NCBI GenBank assembly: GCA_947073545.1 | Contig: CAMTMP010000005.1 | Span: 62,001 to 126,000, forward strand | Length of the DNA stretch: 64,000 nucleotides | Source: an uncultured bacterium | Lineage (GTDB): Bacteria > Bacillota > Clostridia > Lachnospirales > Lachnospiraceae | Direction: 5' to 3' | Shown here: one piece after another, positions 40,149 to 50,300 of the stretch | Layout: the number at the start of each line of letters is the position of its first letter | How positions within the stretch are numbered: the stretch's first letter is position 1 | Translations under genes and position numbers: made by a program | The notes under the pieces: generated by a model | What the model was told of the DNA's origin: nothing | Database searches by the model: none | What the model saw: only the letters and a program-made list of their open reading frames with translations

Positions 40149-42161
40149 ATGGGGAATAGGAATAAAAGAAACAGAAAGGTTTTTAGAGTCTTAGCTTTGG
40201 GAATTCTGTTTTGGATTTTGTGCATGGGAAGTGCAGGGGCAACAGTCAAAGCCGGAGAGCAGGCATGTGTTATTGATGCGGAGGTGCTGCCCTCAGATAA
40301 GTATGCCTATGAGATTCAGCTGACGGTTGAAAATCAGGGACAGGACTGGGAAGGAACGGTTCGATTGACAATTTGCGACAATTATTATAGTGGAAGCTAT
40401 GGATCAGCAAGCACTTGTGCTTATGATACGGTTCTATCCCTTCCTTCGGGAAGTACGAAACAATTTGTGGTGAAGGTGCCAAAAGACAGTATGAAGCGCA
40501 CGGATGGAATGGTGAAGGTTACCCTTTTGGATAAAAATGAGGATATAATGGCGCAGAAGGAATTTAACCGGCTTTTGCAGGCGCAGGCAAAAGCTCTTTC
40601 CATGGGGATATTAAGTGATAAATATTCATCGCTTACCTATCTGGATATGGGAGGAAATGAACTTAATTATAAAGGCAATAACTATCCAATAAAGCTGGTG
40701 GAACTGGATCAGGATAACCTGGAAAGTGCATTGGGGGCTTTAAGTTTTCTGGTAATTGACACCTATAATACCAGTGTTTTGTCTGATCAGACATTAAAAA
40801 GCATAGAGCAGTGGTGTAATAATGGAGGGGTGCTTATCATTGGCACAGGCAGTGGTGCGGAGAATACATTAAGCGGTCTGCCTGATCTGGAGATACAGTG
40901 TTCTAAAATTTATGAACAGGGGGAAGCTGAATACGATTCTTACGGCTATGCCTATGTGGATATTTCACAGCTTCCTATGGCGGAACTAATTGACAGGAAC
41001 AATAAATATGAAGAAACGTATGGGGTTTTAGCGCTGGCCTGTTCCTGGGGGGATGGAGCAGTGGGAATTTTGCCTTATTCTCTTTCTGATCTGGGAGGTG
41101 TGGATGCATCCTTTTATGCAGGATACACTAAGGAGGAGTTTACAGAAGATATTTTGTGGCAAGTGAGTGATTATTCAATTACCCATTATGGCTCAGGCAG
41201 GTATACTAGTAATTATAGTGATGTAAGATATACGTTTAACAGGTTCTGCCGGCTTTTGGGAAATGGAAGCAACCGCCTGCAGTTTGGAAGCTTGAAAGTT
41301 ATTGTAATCCTGTATGTGATCTTTGTCGGACCTGTTCTTTATCTGATCCTGCGCTTTGCAAAGAAACGGGATCTTTACTGGATTGCAGTGCCTGCAGCGA
41401 TGCTTGTGGGCGTCTTTTTGGTGTACGTGGCCGGAAGAGGATTTGAGGTGATAGGCACTAATGTTTTTTCTGCTACAATAGAAGACCTTTCCGGTGGAGG
41501 AAATGTTCAGACATATCTGCGCTGCTATGATGCAGGACATAAGGAATGGGATCTGCGTCTGGCGGAAGGGTATGAATATGCAGGTCCTTTGGAGGAGAGT
41601 CATTATAGAAACAGTGATGAGGAAACTTATTACCATCATGTTAAAAAGGAAGGGGACAGGCTGTTTTTTGGTATTGATCCATCCACTGGATTTGAGGACG
41701 GCTATTTTCTGGCAGGCATTGCAAAGGAACCGGAAGAAGGCAGCATTTCCAGTGATCTTAAGACAGATGGGCAATTTGGTATCAAAGGAACAGTTACTAA
41801 CGGAACAAGGAGGGATTTTAAATATTTTGCATTGATTGTAAACAATAATTTGTTTGTTTATGAAGATTTACCGGCAGGAGCGGATATCAATCTGGAAAGG
41901 GCAGAAAAAGTGTTTGATGACAATGCAGGATATTATAATGGGGCGGAAAGTTATTTATACAATTTTATAAGCGATGCCCAGCGCAGGGGAAAGAAAAAGG
42001 ATGTAGATGTATTAACCGCCCTGGGGATAGGAATTTCTTACCTTTATTCTTTAGAGGATCCGGACATGACAGCAGTCATTGGAGTGTGTGAGGATTGGGA
42101 TAAAGCGGTGGACGACAATTGCAACGAGGTATCTTATGGATGCCTATATGCGGTTCAATAG
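40149..42161 (+). CDS. Secreted/membrane protein of an ABC-MoxR operon
   Basis: The 670-residue protein has a signal peptide (VFRVLALGILFWILCMGSAG, about 11-30) and an extracellular beta-rich region (about 35-370). Within it are a ThuA/GATase-like stretch (FLVIDTYN, then QWCNNGGVLIIGTGSGAENT) and two membrane helices near 385-435. A further extracytoplasmic domain and a soluble C-terminus follow. It is the first gene of a run of closely spaced same-strand genes that continues through the ABC transporter and MoxR/VWA genes. I do not recognise a named family; an envelope-associated partner of the transporter is likely. Confidence 0.6.
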   Translation: MGNRNKRNRKVFRVLALGILFWILCMGSAGATVKAGEQACVIDAEVLPSDKYAYEIQLTVENQGQDWEGTVRLTICDNYYSGSYGSASTCAYDTVLSLPSGSTKQFVVKVPKDSMKRTDGMVKVTLLDKNEDIMAQKEFNRLLQAQAKALSMGILSDKYSSLTYLDMGGNELNYKGNNYPIKLVELDQDNLESALGALSFLVIDTYNTSVLSDQTLKSIEQWCNNGGVLIIGTGSGAENTLSGLPDLEIQCSKIYEQGEAEYDSYGYAYVDISQLPMAELIDRNNKYEETYGVLALACSWGDGAVGILPYSLSDLGGVDASFYAGYTKEEFTEDILWQVSDYSITHYGSGRYTSNYSDVRYTFNRFCRLLGNGSNRLQFGSLKVIVILYVIFVGPVLYLILRFAKKRDLYWIAVPAAMLVGVFLVYVAGRGFEVIGTNVFSATIEDLSGGGNVQTYLRCYDAGHKEWDLRLAEGYEYAGPLEESHYRNSDEETYYHHVKKEGDRLFFGIDPSTGFEDGYFLAGIAKEPEEGSISSDLKTDGQFGIKGTVTNGTRRDFKYFALIVNNNLFVYEDLPAGADINLERAEKVFDDNAGYYNGAESYLYNFISDAQRRGKKKDVDVLTALGIGISYLYSLEDPDMTAVIGVCEDWDKAVDDNCNEVSYGCLYAVQ

Positions 42162-42169
42162 GGGGAAGT

Positions 42170-43096
42170 ATGCTTTATATTAATGATTTGATAAAAAATT
42201 ATGGTTCTTTTACTGCGGTAAATCATTTATCGCTGCACATCCCTGAGGGAGATTTGTTTGGTTTTGTGGGACCGAATGGTGCAGGGAAAACAACTACAAT
42301 ACGAATTGTCTGCGGACTGCTTCGGGCAAGCGGCGGTACTGTAAGAATCGGGAATACTGCGGCGGCTGTGGGAAGTAAAGAAATGAAGCGTCTGATCGGT
42401 TATGTGCCTGATTTCTTTGGGGTGTACGACAATTTGAAAGTACGGGAATATATGGATTTGTATGGCTCTATGTATGGGATGTATTCCCGGGATATTGCCA
42501 AGCTGACGGATGACCTGTTGGAACTGGTTAATCTTTCAGATAAGAAGGAAGTTTATGTGGATACTCTTTCACGAGGGATGAAACAGCGTTTGTGCGTGGC
42601 AAGAGCGCTGCTGCATAATCCCAGTCTGCTGATTTTAGATGAACCCAGCTCCGGTCTGGATCCCAGAGCCAGAGTGGAAATGAAGGAATTACTGAAAAAT
42701 CTCCATTCAATGGGAAAGACGATTGTAATCAGTTCCCATATTCTTTCGGAACTCTCGGAGATGTGTAACAGTATCGGGATTATGAATCAGGGACGTCTTC
42801 TCACCGCCGGCAGGATTGAGGATGTGATGAAGCAGATTGCAGGAGGAAACCGGATGCGCATTCAGATTGCTTCCGGCATGGAGACAGCTCAGCGGATTTT
42901 AAAAGAGCAGGCAGGTGTTAAAATTGAGTCTGTCAGGGAGAATGAGATTCTGATTTTGAGCAATTGCACAGACCAGGCAGTTAATGCTTTTATCGGGCTT
43001 ATGATTCAAAACCAGGTGATTCTCACCGGGTTTTATAAAGAGGAAGGCAGTTTGGAAACGCTGTTCATGCAGTTGACGGGAGGTGGTGCACAGTGA
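42170..43096 (+). CDS. ABC transporter ATP-binding protein (ABC-2 type exporter)
   Basis: The 308-residue ATPase has GFVGPNGAGKTTTIRIVCG (Walker A, near 34-52), LSRGMKQRLCVARALLH (signature, near 137-153) and LLILDEPSSGLDPRARVEMK (Walker B, near 157-176). The C-terminal extension is typical of ABC-2 exporters. GGGGGAAGT precedes ATG 42170. It overlaps the permease gene by four bases. Confidence 0.93.
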   Translation: MLYINDLIKNYGSFTAVNHLSLHIPEGDLFGFVGPNGAGKTTTIRIVCGLLRASGGTVRIGNTAAAVGSKEMKRLIGYVPDFFGVYDNLKVREYMDLYGSMYGMYSRDIAKLTDDLLELVNLSDKKEVYVDTLSRGMKQRLCVARALLHNPSLLILDEPSSGLDPRARVEMKELLKNLHSMGKTIVISSHILSELSEMCNSIGIMNQGRLLTAGRIEDVMKQIAGGNRMRIQIASGMETAQRILKEQAGVKIESVRENEILILSNCTDQAVNAFIGLMIQNQVILTGFYKEEGSLETLFMQLTGGGAQ

Positions 43097-43992
43097 GAAT
43101 GCGGTGGAATCCGATTGTAAAAAAAGATTTGCAGGTAACAGCCCGCAGCATGCGTCTGAGCTGGGGAGTGTTTGCCTATGAGACAGTGCTGACGATGGCA
43201 TTTTTATTGGCGTTGGCGGTAATACAGCAGGAAAGCAGAAGCATTTATACCACCGGTAATATTTATGGGTACCTGATTTATTTGTTTCCGGTTCTTTCCA
43301 TTGCGCAGGTCTGTATTGTAGCTCTGATTGTACCTGTAATTACGGCATCCTCAATTTCAGGTGAAAAGGAGAGGCAGACCTTTGACATTATGCTGACCAC
43401 CTGTATGTCGCCTTTTTCCATTGTATTAGGAAAGGTGGCCTCAGCAGTATTAAGGATTTTGTTTTTTGTGATGGCCGGAATGCCGATTATGGCTCTGGCT
43501 TTTGTGGCAGGAGGACTTAGCTGGAGTTATCTGTTTTATTTTATACTTACCATTATTCTTTTGTCGCTGCTTTCAGGCAGCATTGGGATTCTTTGTTCCG
43601 CCCTCTGCCGCCGGTCAATTACGGCAGTAGTTTTGTCCTATGTATTTTATTTCTTTATTTATATATTGACATTTCTTCCTGTCATTTTGAGGGCGCTTTT
43701 GACCGATGGTGAAAGGATGGGGGAAAGCATGTTGATTCTGCTGATTAATCCTTTTATTTTTTTCGAAGAGTTCTTTATGCAGCTTATGACGGGAGAGTCT
43801 CTTTTTGGAGCAAGCGGCTCTAACTTTACCAGGGGTGAGGTAGGATTTATCACCTATAATTTATCACAGGGCAAAGTATGGCTGTTTTTGTCTGCGGCAT
43901 GTATTTTGACCTTATCTATTTTGTTTATGCTTGCAGCGGCATGGAAGGTGAATCCTATGCATTCCTCTTCAGGGAAAAAGCGTAAGAAATAA
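43093..43992 (+). CDS. ABC-2 type permease
   Basis: The 299-residue membrane protein has about six helices (near 25-45, 60-90, 110-130, 145-170, 180-205 and 265-290). The segment SSISGEKERQTFDIMLTTCM is typical of ABC-2 permeases. It starts at GTG 43093 (ATG 43099 is also possible) inside the ATPase gene. Together the two form an exporter whose substrate is unknown. Confidence 0.9.
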   Translation: MRMRWNPIVKKDLQVTARSMRLSWGVFAYETVLTMAFLLALAVIQQESRSIYTTGNIYGYLIYLFPVLSIAQVCIVALIVPVITASSISGEKERQTFDIMLTTCMSPFSIVLGKVASAVLRILFFVMAGMPIMALAFVAGGLSWSYLFYFILTIILLSLLSGSIGILCSALCRRSITAVVLSYVFYFFIYILTFLPVILRALLTDGERMGESMLILLINPFIFFEEFFMQLMTGESLFGASGSNFTRGEVGFITYNLSQGKVWLFLSAACILTLSILFMLAAAWKVNPMHSSSGKKRKK

Positions 43993-44017
43993 AATAGCAT
44001 TCTGATATGGGGATAAG

Positions 44018-45328
44018 ATGGAAAAAAAAGAATTTCTGAAAATAATACAAACCTGCCGGCGCAGGATGAACATAGCACAATTTTTAGAAAAATCAGCAAC
44101 TGCCCTGAGCATCAGTGCCGGGGTTGGAATTCTTTTTCAGGCAGTAGCGCTTCTGGTGCCTCTTTACTATGTCAACATTTATAGCGGATTAGCACTGATT
44201 CTTGGGGAAGTTTCGGTTTTCATAGTGATGGTGATAAAACGAACCACCATGGAGCAGGCGGCTTTTAAGATGGACAGATTTGGTTTTGAGGAGCGGATAG
44301 CTACAGCTTATGAGAACCTTGATAAAGAGGGAACATTGGTTGGACTTCAGAGGGAAGATGCCATGAAAGCGCTTCAGGCGCACAGGGACAGGATTCGGAT
44401 TTCTATTTGGCCATCCTGGAAAAAGGCCATTCTGTGTTTTTCTCTGCTTATACTTTTAGTTGGACTTTCATTGATTCCTTCTGTAGCAAAAGACAGGGCA
44501 AAGGAGCTTTACAGCCTGAAAGGGGAAGTAAAAGAAAAAGAAGAAGAAATTGAGGAGATGCTGGAAGCACTGGAACAGCTACAGCAAGAAGAACTGACCG
44601 AAAAGCAGCAGGAGGCGCTTAATGATATGGCACAGAGTCTGGAAGCTTCACTTTCAGAATATCAGCAGGCAGTTTCACAGGAAATGCTGGAAGCTGCGTC
44701 ACAGAAACTGAATTATAAATACCAGGATATGAGTGGTCAATTATCTGAAATCATGCAGGAGATACAAGATGGAGCAAACCTTTCTCTTGCTACGGCGGAT
44801 GCCCTGAAAGCAATGGAAGATAGAATGAAACATTCTCAGGGAAACGGTGTAAATAAGGAGCAAGGCAGCAGTGGAGAGGAAAATGGCAAGGACGGAAGCG
44901 GCCGGCAAGGTCAGGACGGAGATGGAAATTCAGATAACGGAAATGGACAGGAAGGCCAAAACGGAGACGGGAATTCAGGTAACGGAAATGGGCAGGGAAG
45001 CCAGGGAGGAAACGGACAGCATGGTAATGGCGACGCTGGAAATGCTCCGGGAAATGGTGCAGGAAATGGCAGCGTCAATTCGCCTCACGATTATGTCAGT
45101 GTTCCCAATGAAATTGCAGACAGCGAAAATCTTACGGGAAATGCAGCGAATCATGACACATCAGAGTATTTCCGGGCGCAGAATGGATTGAGCTGGGAGG
45201 GGACGCACACTTCCTACGATGCAGTGATCGGAAGCTATGAACAGAATGCTTACGAAGGAATTGCAGCAGGACGCTATCCCAGCGGTATGGAAGAGATTAT
45301 AAAGGAATATTTTGCAAGTTTTAATTGA
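44018..45328 (+). CDS. Membrane protein with coiled coil and Gly/Asn-rich linker
   Basis: The 436-residue protein has membrane helices near 28-50, 53-70 and 128-147, then a Glu-rich coiled coil (about 165-215). A low-complexity linker of repeated GNG, GDG and GQ units lies at about 275-350, followed by a folded C-terminal tail with Tyr and Glu. It fits the slot of a DUF4175-like partner often found in MoxR/Bat clusters, but the identity is uncertain. The repeats at DNA level are imperfect GGAAATGG-type units around 44890-45070. Confidence 0.55.
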   Translation: MEKKEFLKIIQTCRRRMNIAQFLEKSATALSISAGVGILFQAVALLVPLYYVNIYSGLALILGEVSVFIVMVIKRTTMEQAAFKMDRFGFEERIATAYENLDKEGTLVGLQREDAMKALQAHRDRIRISIWPSWKKAILCFSLLILLVGLSLIPSVAKDRAKELYSLKGEVKEKEEEIEEMLEALEQLQQEELTEKQQEALNDMAQSLEASLSEYQQAVSQEMLEAASQKLNYKYQDMSGQLSEIMQEIQDGANLSLATADALKAMEDRMKHSQGNGVNKEQGSSGEENGKDGSGRQGQDGDGNSDNGNGQEGQNGDGNSGNGNGQGSQGGNGQHGNGDAGNAPGNGAGNGSVNSPHDYVSVPNEIADSENLTGNAANHDTSEYFRAQNGLSWEGTHTSYDAVIGSYEQNAYEGIAAGRYPSGMEEIIKEYFASFN

Positions 45329-45405
45329 TGATGTGATGGATGCAAAGCCGACGTTTTTATGAATGAAGAGGGCTGAACTGTTAAAGAAGATGGAGGAAAC
45401 ATTAT

Positions 45406-46389
45406 ATGGAAACATTAGACAGGAGCAGATTACAGGATCCGGTATATATGGCGCAGCAGATTGCCGCATGTGAAAAAGAAATACAAAAGGGAATAATCGG
45501 GCAGGGGGGCATTATCCGGCAGGTTATGCTGGCGATGCTTACAGGAGGTAATGTACTTTTAGAGGGAATGCCGGGATTGGGAAAGACAAGGCTGGTCAGC
45601 ACTATTGGCCGGGTTTTTGATTTATCCTTTAAAAGGATTCAGTTTACTCCTGACCTGATGCCCAGTGATGTAACCGGCACGAACATCATTATTAAGAACG
45701 AACAGGGGAGTTCCTTCTCCTTTGAACGCGGACCGATTTTTTCTAATTTGATTCTGGCAGATGAAATTAACCGGGCTACCCCTAAAACCCAGTCAGCGCT
45801 GCTGGAGGCAATGCAGGAGCATACGGTGACGGTGGGCAATGACAGCCATGCCTTAAAAGAGCCTTTTTTTGTGCTGGCTACTCAGAATCCCATAGAAAAT
45901 GAGGGGACTTACCCTTTGCCGGAGGCCCAGCTGGACCGCTTTATGTTTAAAATATTAGTCCGGTTTCCTTCTAAGGAGGAGCTAAAGGGGATTGTTGCAC
46001 TTACGGAAGGGAGTGAAGCACCTGTCATTGAAAAGCAGATGGACGGGGAGGGGCTTTTGGCAGCAAGGACGCTGGTCAACCAGATTCCTATTGCCGATGC
46101 AGTGATGAATTATCTTTTGGAGATTGTTATGGAAACCCATGCGCCCAATCCTTATATCAGGGAAGGGGCGAGCCCCAGGGCAGCGCAGTCGCTGATTCGG
46201 GCTGCCAGGGCAAAGGCTTTTTTGGAAGGGCGCTTTAATGTTTCTTTTCAGGATGTGAAGGAGGCTGCGTATCCTGTGCTCAGACACAGAATCATTGCTG
46301 GTTTTGACGCTATCAGTAAAGGAATTACCGAGGATGAGATTATCAAAAATATTTTGGATGCGAAATCAGCGCTGTTTGAAAAAATCTGA
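45406..46389 (+). CDS. MoxR-family AAA+ ATPase
   Basis: The 327-residue ATPase has LLEGMPGLGKTRLVSTIGRV (Walker A, near 49-68), LILADEINRATPKTQSALLE (Walker B, near 116-135), FVLATQNPIENEGTYPLPEA (sensor region) and ASPRAAQSLIRAARAKA (sensor 2 and lid). MoxR ATPases act as chaperones for VWA proteins, here the DUF58 and Bat-like proteins encoded immediately downstream. ATG 45406 follows GGAGG. Confidence 0.93.
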   Translation: METLDRSRLQDPVYMAQQIAACEKEIQKGIIGQGGIIRQVMLAMLTGGNVLLEGMPGLGKTRLVSTIGRVFDLSFKRIQFTPDLMPSDVTGTNIIIKNEQGSSFSFERGPIFSNLILADEINRATPKTQSALLEAMQEHTVTVGNDSHALKEPFFVLATQNPIENEGTYPLPEAQLDRFMFKILVRFPSKEELKGIVALTEGSEAPVIEKQMDGEGLLAARTLVNQIPIADAVMNYLLEIVMETHAPNPYIREGASPRAAQSLIRAARAKAFLEGRFNVSFQDVKEAAYPVLRHRIIAGFDAISKGITEDEIIKNILDAKSALFEKI

Positions 46390-46429
46390 ATGTATGCTTA
46401 AGACGAGCAGATGGGAGTAAAAGGGAAAT

Positions 46430-47311
46430 ATGATTTTGGATGCTGCATTTTTTGACAGACTGTCCCAGCTTAGACTGGTCATGGGACATAGAACATCCAT
46501 GAACCTGACCGGGAACCGCAAATCTGTACAAAAAGGTTCTTCGATGGAATTTTCGGATTTCAGGGAGTATATGCCGGGGGATGATATACGCCGGATTGAC
46601 TGGAATGCTTATGGGCGTTTAGACAGGCTTTATGTGAAGGAATACATGGAGGAAAAGGAGGCTGTAGTTTCTATTCTGGTGGATACCAGTGCTTCTATGG
46701 ATTATGGGGAGAAGAAAAAGAGTGAGCTTGCCTGTATGCTGGCAGCAGCTTTTTCCTATATGGGATTGAACAATATGGATCGGGTGATTCTTTATGATAT
46801 GGGCAGTATGCAGCAGCCTTTTGCGGCAGGAGGTGGAAAAAGAGCTTTGCCAAGGCTGGCGGACTGGCTAAAGCAACGATCCTTTGAGGGAACGGTGGAT
46901 ATTGAAAAAGCCGTTGGAATGCTTCCCTTAAAAGGCCCGGGGGTAACCATTCTGATCAGTGATTTTTTGCAGGAGGCTTTTTTGGATAAGGAGCAGGAAA
47001 CACTGGAAAAACTGCTGCGCCTTTTGGATTATAAAAAACAAAAAACGGTATTTTTACATGTGCTGGCTGGTGAGGAGCTTTCCGTAGAACTGACGGGGAC
47101 ACGGAATCTGATTGATATGGAGGACCGGAGCACCCTGCGTCTTACGTTAGATGCCGGAAGTATTCGGACATATGAAAGAGCTTTGCATGAATTTTTGGAG
47201 CAGATGCGGCGGAAATGTGCAAGAGCAGGGGCATTTTATGAGATTTGCAGCACAAAAACGGATATTTATCAACTGATCTTTGAGAATTTAAGGATGCTAT
47301 ATGATATTTGA
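46430..47311 (+). CDS. DUF58 protein (VWA-like)
   Basis: The 293-residue protein has the DUF58 core: SVQKGSSMEFSDFREYMPGD, IRRIDWNAYGRLDRLYVKEY, and a VWA-like MIDAS stretch SILVDTSASM near 85-94. These proteins work with MoxR and Bat proteins in envelope integrity or stress. It overlaps the next gene by 11 bases. Confidence 0.92.
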   Translation: MILDAAFFDRLSQLRLVMGHRTSMNLTGNRKSVQKGSSMEFSDFREYMPGDDIRRIDWNAYGRLDRLYVKEYMEEKEAVVSILVDTSASMDYGEKKKSELACMLAAAFSYMGLNNMDRVILYDMGSMQQPFAAGGGKRALPRLADWLKQRSFEGTVDIEKAVGMLPLKGPGVTILISDFLQEAFLDKEQETLEKLLRLLDYKKQKTVFLHVLAGEELSVELTGTRNLIDMEDRSTLRLTLDAGSIRTYERALHEFLEQMRRKCARAGAFYEICSTKTDIYQLIFENLRMLYDI

Positions 47312-50300
47312 GAGCTTATGGCCGCTGTTTTTTCTGGCAGCGGTTCCTGTTATTATAATTTTATATTTATTAAAACCAAAAGGTGAGGATTACCTGATAT
47401 CTTCTAACCTTCTCTGGCAAAAGCTGCTGAAAAATGAGCAGTCCAAAACTTTTTTCGACAAGTTTGTGCATAACCTTCTTATGTATCTGCAGATTTTAGT
47501 TATTGCGCTTTTGGTGATTGGGCTGATGTCGCCCTTTATTAAAATCGATGGCCAGGGCGGAGGCAGAAAGGTACTTCTTCTGGATACCAGCGGAAGCATG
47601 CAGCATATGACCGGCTCAGGGAAAACCCGTTTGGAGGAGGCCGTAGAACAGGCCTGCGATTATGTGCGGGCTGCAGAAAATACCCGGTTTTCTATTGTGA
47701 CGGAAGATGCTCTGGGAGCAAAGCTTTTAGCAGTGGACATTGCAGACAGGGACAGTCTGCTCCGCACCCTGCAGGATATTTCGTGCAGTGACAGTGGCGG
47801 AAATCTTGCCATGGCCCAGGGGACTTTGGATACACTTATGGGAGATGAGGAAGAAAATGCGGCGGATCTGATCGTTTATACAGATGGGGAAGGTGCGTCA
47901 GGATTTGAAGAACTGCATAGCGGCGCGGAGAAGGAACTTTATGTGGTGGGGGAGGCTTCTTCCAATTTAGCCAATGAATATACCGTATTTACCAGACGGG
48001 AGGATGGGACTTACGATATCATGGTAAGCATTGCAAATTACAGTGACCAGGAGGTTTCTTTTGATATTAGTTTATATGATGAAGGGGAGGATTTGATTGC
48101 ACTAAAGCAGATGCAGCTTACTCCTTCGGAAAGCACATTCTGCCTTTTTGAACAGGTGGATTGGCAGGGGGAAGCTTTAAAGTCACATCTCGATGGAATT
48201 GTTTTTTCAGAAGGAGCAACTGATTCTCTGGCAAAGGACAATATTTCAGGAGCGGTAAAGAGCCGGGAAAATCAGATAAACGGTCTGCTTGTGGGGGAAG
48301 GAAATACCTTTATTGAAAAGGCATATTCCGCGCTTACGGGGGAAAGTATTGCCAAAGCAACAACAGATGCCCCTGATGAATATAATGTGGTGATCTATGA
48401 TGCAGGACAGGTTCCCAGGGCGGAAGGAAGAAATTGTCTGATTTTTGGTGATGCCGGTAAAAAGACCATAGAAACACTGGAAAATGTTGTATTAGATCTG
48501 GCGGACTGCGATCTGACTGCCGGATTGTCCGAATTTACCATAGGGGTAAATAAGGCTTATTGCTTTGCCCTTCCGCAAGGAGCCAAAAGTTTTTTGGAAT
48601 ATAATGGGAAATGTGTAGGCTATTACAGGGAGTTAGACGAGGGAAAAGAAGTGGTAGTGGGATTTGATATACGGGAGTCAGATTTTCCACTGCGGGCGGA
48701 ATTTCCTGTTTTTCTGGCAAATGCCATGATTTATCTTACGGACACTTCATATCTTGCATCAAATGTGTATTATGCAGGGGAAGAAATTGTTCTGCAGCCT
48801 TGGGTGGAGGCAGATATGCTTTCCTTTGACAGATGTCCGGGACAGTCAGGCTTGTATCAGATTGGAAATGAAGATTATCAGGAAGCGTATGTGGTACGTT
48901 TTCAGACTTCTACAGAGTCAGATGGAAGAAAAGAAGCTGATTCTATTGGCAGTGTGGAAAATATAAAATTGCAGAAGGTGAAACGGACAATAAGGAATGT
49001 CTTTCTTTTGCTGGCATTGGCATTTTTGATTGTAGAATGGATTCTTTATGTGCGTCAGATGCGCTATCGCGGGAAGTTTTACCTGTTTGTGAGAGGTGTG
49101 GTATTTTTATGTGTGATTCTGGCGCTCTTTGGCATACAGGTTCATTTGGGAAGCAGCAGAATGGCCACGATCTTTGTGGTGGATTTATCCAGCAGTAATG
49201 AGGAGCATTTAAAAGAGTCTGAAAAGTATCTACAGGAAACCATTGCCAAAATGCCTTCAGGCAATAAATATGGCATTGTAACTTTTGGAAAGAATGCGTT
49301 AGTGGAGCAGTTTCTGACTGGAGAAGACTATTATGGAGGGCTGCTTACGCTTCCGGAAAAGACAGCAACCAATTTTGAAGAGGCCATCTCCAAAGCCCTT
49401 ACACTGATACCGTCAGATTGCAGTGGAAGGCTGGTGCTGCTTACAGATGGTAAGGAAACCAGAGGGGACATTTATCGTATGGGGCAGGCTCTTTCGGCAA
49501 GTCAGGCAGAATTTCTGACTTTGCTCTATGAGGATGAGGAGACGCCTGATGCCTACATTGAAAATGTAACTCTTCCCTCTTATCTGCATCCTGGAGATAA
49601 GTATTCCATTACCGTGCTGGTGGAGAGCAATTACGACACGGATGCGGTTATAGCCCTTTATAATGGAAGTATCCTGACAGCGTCAAATGGCGTGCATTTA
49701 AACGAAGGGAGCAACCGCTTTGTGTTCAGTGCCCAGGTTGATGCGGATTTATACAGCGGTGCTATGGAAAATCTCAGAGTGCAGGTGCAGGCAGAAGGAG
49801 ATACCTGTCCGGAAAACGATGCCTTTAGCGCCTATTCTGTGGTGGAGTCTACGCCAAGGATTTTACTTGTTTCAGGAAAGAGAGCAAATGTTTCGGAATT
49901 TACGTCTGTACTGAATGCAGCGGGCTGTGACTATAGTGTGGTATCTGCATTGAATGCACCGGATAACATAAATGCCATGCTGACTTATAAGTCTGTTATT
50001 TTAGCAGATGTCTATATTGATGATCTGCCTGTGGGCTTTCTGGAAAATCTGGAAACTTATGTGAAGGACTATGGATGTGGGGTTATCTGCTGCGGCGGTG
50101 AGGAAAGTTTTGCGCTGGGAGGATATAGAGATACGGTGCTTGAAACAGTACTTCCGGTGGAGATGCAGCTTAGGAGCATTAATGAGACACCTTCTATGGC
50201 TATGGTTATGGTCATTGATCGTTCAGGGAGCATGATTGATGAAATGGGAGAAACTGGTGCAACTAATCTGGATGTTGCCATCAGATCTGCAACTGTAGCA

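Noticed and set aside
41193..41774. 193-residue minus-strand ORF
   Set aside because: It is a shadow of the 40149-42161 gene, with unnatural composition and no ribosome site.
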